Positions 61,043 through 64,000 of a stretch of DNA of 64,000 nt are shown in pieces. The stretch comes from Tissierella simiarum. GTDB lineage: Bacteria > Bacillota > Clostridia > Tissierellales > Tissierellaceae. The notes beneath the pieces were generated by a model, which was given only the letters and a program-made list of their open reading frames with translations, ran no database searches and was not told where the DNA came from. Positions within the stretch are counted from its first letter, which is position 1. Each line of letters opens with the position of its first letter. The stretch spans positions 148,686 through 212,685 of the forward strand of contig NZ_JAHLPM010000005.1 in assembly GCF_018917865.1 (NCBI RefSeq), read 5' to 3'. The position numbers and the translations under genes are program-made.

Positions 61043-61897
61043 ATGGATATAGTTTCAACAAAGAAAATTTTATTAGATGCAAAGAGAAAAAAATATGCTG
61101 TACCAGCATTTAATATACACAATTTAGAAACTCTACAAGCCGTATTAGAAGGTGCTTGGGAAATGAAATCTCCTGTTATAATAGCCACTACTCCTGGCAC
61201 TATAAAATATGCGGGTATGGATTATATGATAGCTATGGCTAAGGTAGGAGCAAAGAAGTATAATATACCTATAGCACTACATCTAGATCATTGCGAAGAT
61301 ATAGAATTTTTGAAAGAATGTATATATGCAGGATATAAGTCTGTTATGATAGATGCTTCTAAGTTAGAATTTGAAGAAAATATAAAGATATCAAAAGAAG
61401 CTTCTAAATTTGCTTATAAAAATGAAGCCACAGTAGAAGGAGAATTAGGTAAGTTATGTGGACAAGAAGATGATATAATTGTTGATAGAAAGGATGCAAT
61501 GCTAACCAACCCAGATGCAGCTTTGGAGTTTGTAAAAAGAACAGGAGTGGATTCTTTGGCAGTAGCCATTGGAACAGCTCATGGTATATATAAATTTGAA
61601 CCCAAATTAGATTTTGATAGATTACTAAAAATAAGTAGAATTGTAGAGATACCTTTAGTCTTACATGGAGCTTCAGGGATTTCAGACAATAGTATAAAAA
61701 GATCCATAGAATTAGGAATTTGTAAAGTTAATATTGCTACTGAATTAAAAATTCCTTTTTCAGATGAAATTAAGACATACTTTAGTGAGAATCCAAAAGA
61801 AAATGATCCAAGAAAATATTTTAATCCAGCAAAGGAAAGGGTAAAGAATATAGTAAAGAAAAAGATATTAGTATGTGGTAGTGCCAACAGAAAATAA
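61043..61897 (+). CDS. Class II ketose-bisphosphate aldolase, tagatose-1,6-bisphosphate type (KbaY/GatY-like)
   Basis: 284 residues, the length of GatY/KbaY. It has the zinc-binding and catalytic HLDHCED segment, the EGELGKLCGQEDD zinc/activator region, AIGTAHGIYKFEPKLDF and VLHGASGISD. It splits tagatose-1,6-bisphosphate (or fructose-1,6-bisphosphate) to DHAP and glyceraldehyde-3-phosphate. The context with AgaS and a PfkB kinase favours tagatose. RBS AAGGAGG. The stop is 15 bases before the kinase start. Confidence 0.88.
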   Translation: MDIVSTKKILLDAKRKKYAVPAFNIHNLETLQAVLEGAWEMKSPVIIATTPGTIKYAGMDYMIAMAKVGAKKYNIPIALHLDHCEDIEFLKECIYAGYKSVMIDASKLEFEENIKISKEASKFAYKNEATVEGELGKLCGQEDDIIVDRKDAMLTNPDAALEFVKRTGVDSLAVAIGTAHGIYKFEPKLDFDRLLKISRIVEIPLVLHGASGISDNSIKRSIELGICKVNIATELKIPFSDEIKTYFSENPKENDPRKYFNPAKERVKNIVKKKILVCGSANRK

Positions 61898-61912
61898 AGG
61901 GGGTGAAATCAT

Positions 61913-62845
61913 TTGATTTTAACTGTGACCTTAAACCCGTCTATTGATAGGAGATATTCAGTACATGGATTTGATAAAGGAAAAATACACAGAGCAAAAG
62001 AGTTTCAATATACTCCTGGAGGAAAAGGCCTTAATGTAACTAAGGTAATTAATATATTTGGCGAAGAAGTATTTGCTACAGGATTTTTAGGTGGCAAAAG
62101 TGGTGAATATATACACGATAGATTTGTAGATATGGGAATTATGCATGAATTTATACAAATTAAAGAGGAAACTAGGAGCTGTTTAGCTATAATTTCAGAT
62201 GATGGGATTCAAACAGAAATTTTAGAAGAAGGTCCTAGGATTACTAGGGAAGAACTTATTAAATTTTATGAATTATATACTTATTTAATAAATAAATCAG
62301 AGATTATATGTATTTCTGGTAGTTTACCTTTGGGAGTCCCTAAAGATATATATAGAGATTTAATAGCTATAGCCAATAGAAATAATAAAATAGTTATATT
62401 GGATACCAGTGGGGAAGCTTTAAAATATGGGATAGATGCTATTCCATATATGGTTAAACCGAATAAAGAAGAATTAGAAAATTTACTTGGTATAAGGCTT
62501 CAAACACAGGGAGAAATAGTTAAAGCAGGTAACTATTTAATTGAAAAAGGTATAAAAATAGTAATAATATCTTTAGGTAACGAAGGTGCTATTGTATTAA
62601 GTGAAGATCAAGTATATAGAATAAATATTCCAGAAGTAGAAGCTATAAATCCTGTAGGCTCGGGAGACTCAATGGTAGCAGGTTTTGCTGTTGCTATGAA
62701 GAGAAATTATGATTATGATATGATGCTTAAACTTGGAGTAGCCTGTGGAATTGCTAATGCTATGGAAGCTGAGACGGGAAAAGTTGAAATGAATAATGTA
62801 AAAAGGTTAATGGGAGAAATAAAATTATCATCTATATATTATTAA
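61913..62845 (+). CDS. PfkB-family hexose-phosphate kinase (tagatose-6-phosphate / 1-phosphofructokinase type)
   Basis: 310 residues of the LacC/FruK group: VTLNPSIDRRY at the N-terminus, YTPGGKGLNVTKVI, a CISGSLPLGVP segment, and the catalytic anion-hole/base motif NPVGSGDSMVAGFA. It phosphorylates tagatose-6-phosphate at C1 with ATP, feeding the aldolase just upstream; fructose-1-phosphate is the alternative substrate. TTG start after AAGGGGGTG. Last gene of the PTS operon. Confidence 0.87.
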   Translation: MILTVTLNPSIDRRYSVHGFDKGKIHRAKEFQYTPGGKGLNVTKVINIFGEEVFATGFLGGKSGEYIHDRFVDMGIMHEFIQIKEETRSCLAIISDDGIQTEILEEGPRITREELIKFYELYTYLINKSEIICISGSLPLGVPKDIYRDLIAIANRNNKIVILDTSGEALKYGIDAIPYMVKPNKEELENLLGIRLQTQGEIVKAGNYLIEKGIKIVIISLGNEGAIVLSEDQVYRINIPEVEAINPVGSGDSMVAGFAVAMKRNYDYDMMLKLGVACGIANAMEAETGKVEMNNVKRLMGEIKLSSIYY

Positions 62846-62846
62846 A

Positions 62847-62870
62847 ACTGTGCTAAAAGCACAGTGTTTT
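62847..62870 (+). terminator. Terminator of the PTS operon
   Basis: ACTGTGCT-AAA-AGCACAGT followed by GTTTTGT directly after the kinase stop codon. The T tract is short, so read-through into the asparaginase gene is possible. Confidence 0.65.
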
Positions 62871-62909
62871 GTATAATAAAGATGATAAATATTAATCGGA
62901 GGTGGTATT

Positions 62910-63842
62910 ATGAAATGGGGAATCATTGCTACATGGAGAATGGCTTTAGATGGTGTTGTTGAGGGAAGTAAGTTGTTAAGAAAAGAGGAATTATCAGGTA
63001 ATGCCATAGAAAAAGCTATACAATGTGTAGAGAACAACCCTTATTATACTTCTGTAGGTTACGGAGGCTTACCTAATGAGCAGGGAGAGGTAGAATTAGA
63101 TGCAGCTTATATGGATGGAGATAATTTATCTATAGGTGCTGTTGCAGGAATTAAGGATTTTGAAAATCCAATTTCTATTGCTAAAGATTTAAGTAAAAAT
63201 AGATTTAATATTTTTTTAGTAGGTAAAGGAGCAGAGGAATATGCAACTAGCAATGGGTTTAAGAGAAAAAATATGCTAACAGAGGAATCCAAAAGAAAGT
63301 GGGAAGAAAGAAAAAAGGAGGTTTATAGAAATAATTTAACTCCTTATGATGGGCATGATACAGTTGGAATGGTGGCTCTAGACACAAAAGGGTCAATGGT
63401 TTCTGCTACCTCTACAAGTGGGCTGTTTATGAAAAAGAGAGGTAGAGTAGGAGATTCTCCTATACCTGGTTCTGGATTTTATGTAAATAGTGAAATAGGT
63501 GGAGCAACTGCTACGGGATTAGGAGAAGATCTTATGAAAGGATGTATATCCTATGAAGTAGTAAGACTTATGAAGGAAGATTATACTCCACAACAGGCAG
63601 CAGAAATGGCGTTATATGAACTACATAATAATCTAGAGAAAAAAAGAGGAAAAGCTGGAGCCATGTCTATAGTATGTATGAATAATAAAGGGGAGTGGGG
63701 TGTAGCAACTAACGTAAAATTTTCCTTTGTAGTATCTACTTCCAAGATAGAACCTACAGTTTTTATAGCTTATATGGAAGATGGAAAAACAGTTTATAAA
63801 GAAGCTGAGAAGGAATGGGTAAACTTAAATATAAATGATTAG
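62910..63842 (+). CDS. N4-(beta-N-acetylglucosaminyl)-L-asparaginase / isoaspartyl peptidase family Ntn-hydrolase
   Basis: 310 residues. The autocleavage site and catalytic threonine are T151 in DGHDTVGMVALD; further motifs are AVAGIKDFENPISIA, ATSTSGLFMKKRGRVGDSPI (substrate-binding) and GGATATGLGEDLMKG. The glycosylasparaginase-type GRVGDSP signature favours cleavage of GlcNAc-Asn over plain asparagine or isoaspartyl dipeptides. There is no signal peptide, so it acts in the cytoplasm on imported compounds. Its place just after an amino-sugar PTS operon suggests linked use of glycan-derived sugars. GGAGGTGG precedes the ATG. Confidence 0.88.
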   Translation: MKWGIIATWRMALDGVVEGSKLLRKEELSGNAIEKAIQCVENNPYYTSVGYGGLPNEQGEVELDAAYMDGDNLSIGAVAGIKDFENPISIAKDLSKNRFNIFLVGKGAEEYATSNGFKRKNMLTEESKRKWEERKKEVYRNNLTPYDGHDTVGMVALDTKGSMVSATSTSGLFMKKRGRVGDSPIPGSGFYVNSEIGGATATGLGEDLMKGCISYEVVRLMKEDYTPQQAAEMALYELHNNLEKKRGKAGAMSIVCMNNKGEWGVATNVKFSFVVSTSKIEPTVFIAYMEDGKTVYKEAEKEWVNLNIND

Positions 63843-63847
63843 GATAA

Positions 63848-63884
63848 AAAAGTTGTTAAAAATATTTTTAACAACTTTTCTTTG
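63848..63884 (+). terminator. Terminator after the asparaginase gene
   Basis: A perfect 32-bp palindrome, AAAAGTTGTTAAAAAT and its complement, followed by CTTTG, five bases after the stop. Confidence 0.8.
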
Positions 63885-63885
63885 T

Positions 63886-64000
63886 ATTATGAATACCACC
63901 CGCTATGCGGGTGGTTCTAAAGAGCTTTTAGCGGTGAGTAAAAAAACAAAACCTCCTTTGATATAATAAAGTTAGGTCTAGCCAACCATAACTAAAAATC
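63886..64000 (+). mobile_element. Left end of an IS200/IS605-family element (continues past the window)
   Basis: A GC-rich subterminal hairpin ACCACCCGC-TAT-GCGGGTGGT (63896-63916) is followed by an AT-rich leader. The leader contains ACCTCCTTTGAT (63951-63962), the complement of an AAAGGAGGT ribosome site, and ends AACTAAAAATC, where in such elements the sequence runs on into AAAGGAGG and the tnpA start. This arrangement, with a leader that can hide the transposase ribosome site, is characteristic of IS200-type left ends. The exact left boundary and the transposase gene cannot be seen. Confidence 0.68.

Overview
The window looks like chromosome of a low-GC, strictly anaerobic Firmicute of the class Clostridia; a Tissierellales- or Peptostreptococcaceae-like organism fits, but the genus is a guess. 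The reasons are the AT-rich composition, strong AGGAGG-type ribosome sites, frequent TTG/GTG starts, oxygen-sensitive enzymes (Fe-S serine dehydratase, NfnAB, siroheme sulfite reductase) and very AT-rich intergenic DNA with many hairpin terminators.

Layout. 1-2.7 kb: end of a tetrapyrrole operon (hemD end, hemB, hemL). 2.8-7.7 kb: a sulfur island (YeiH-type exporter, siroheme Fe-S reductase, CoA-disulfide/persulfide reductase with rhodanese domain, divergent LysR regulator with a T-N11-A box). Uroporphyrinogen III from the hem genes could supply siroheme. 7.7-10.8 kb: a decayed transposase remnant, a hendecad-repeat coiled-coil protein, a split TraX gene, DUF1836 and hemolysin III. 10.9-13.5 kb: class V aminotransferase, tRNA-Val(GAC), HD hydrolase and thiol peroxidase. 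13.5-24 kb: a sugar-nucleotide transferase and a 2668-residue cyclic-beta-glucan-synthase-like protein. 24.2-30 kb: a two-component system, a structured tandem-repeat intergenic region, then VTC polyphosphate polymerase, DUF4956 and CotH kinase. 30.2-39.3 kb: a hidden 56-residue membrane protein, YbaK, peroxiredoxin, M20 amidohydrolase, phosphoglucomutase, Xpt (apparently with an AUA start), NfnAB and MATE.

39.4-48.1 kb, minus strand: a promoter precedes sdaAB-sdaAA, an 11-codon mini-ORF, a 1599-residue fusion (HD, helical repeats, nucleotidylyltransferase, GNAT-like, phosphoribosyltransferase), a lactate/malate-dehydrogenase-like protein and a flavodoxin-like protein. The last three form a tightly coupled operon of unknown role and are the best candidate for an undescribed system.

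48.1-56.3 kb: divergent cis-prenyltransferase, PatB/MalY, TIM-barrel isomerase, a small secreted protein broken by a stop codon, metallo-hydrolase, iron alcohol dehydrogenase, DUF441, DUF6512, DUF2804 and isochorismatase. 56.3-62.8 kb: a GntR-controlled mannose-family PTS operon of the Aga (amino-sugar) type with AgaS, tagatose-bisphosphate aldolase and a PfkB kinase. 62.9-63.8 kb: glycosylasparaginase. The window ends inside the left end of an IS200/IS605-type element.

No rRNA, CRISPR array or prophage was seen. All family names come from reading the translated sequence; no database search was run.
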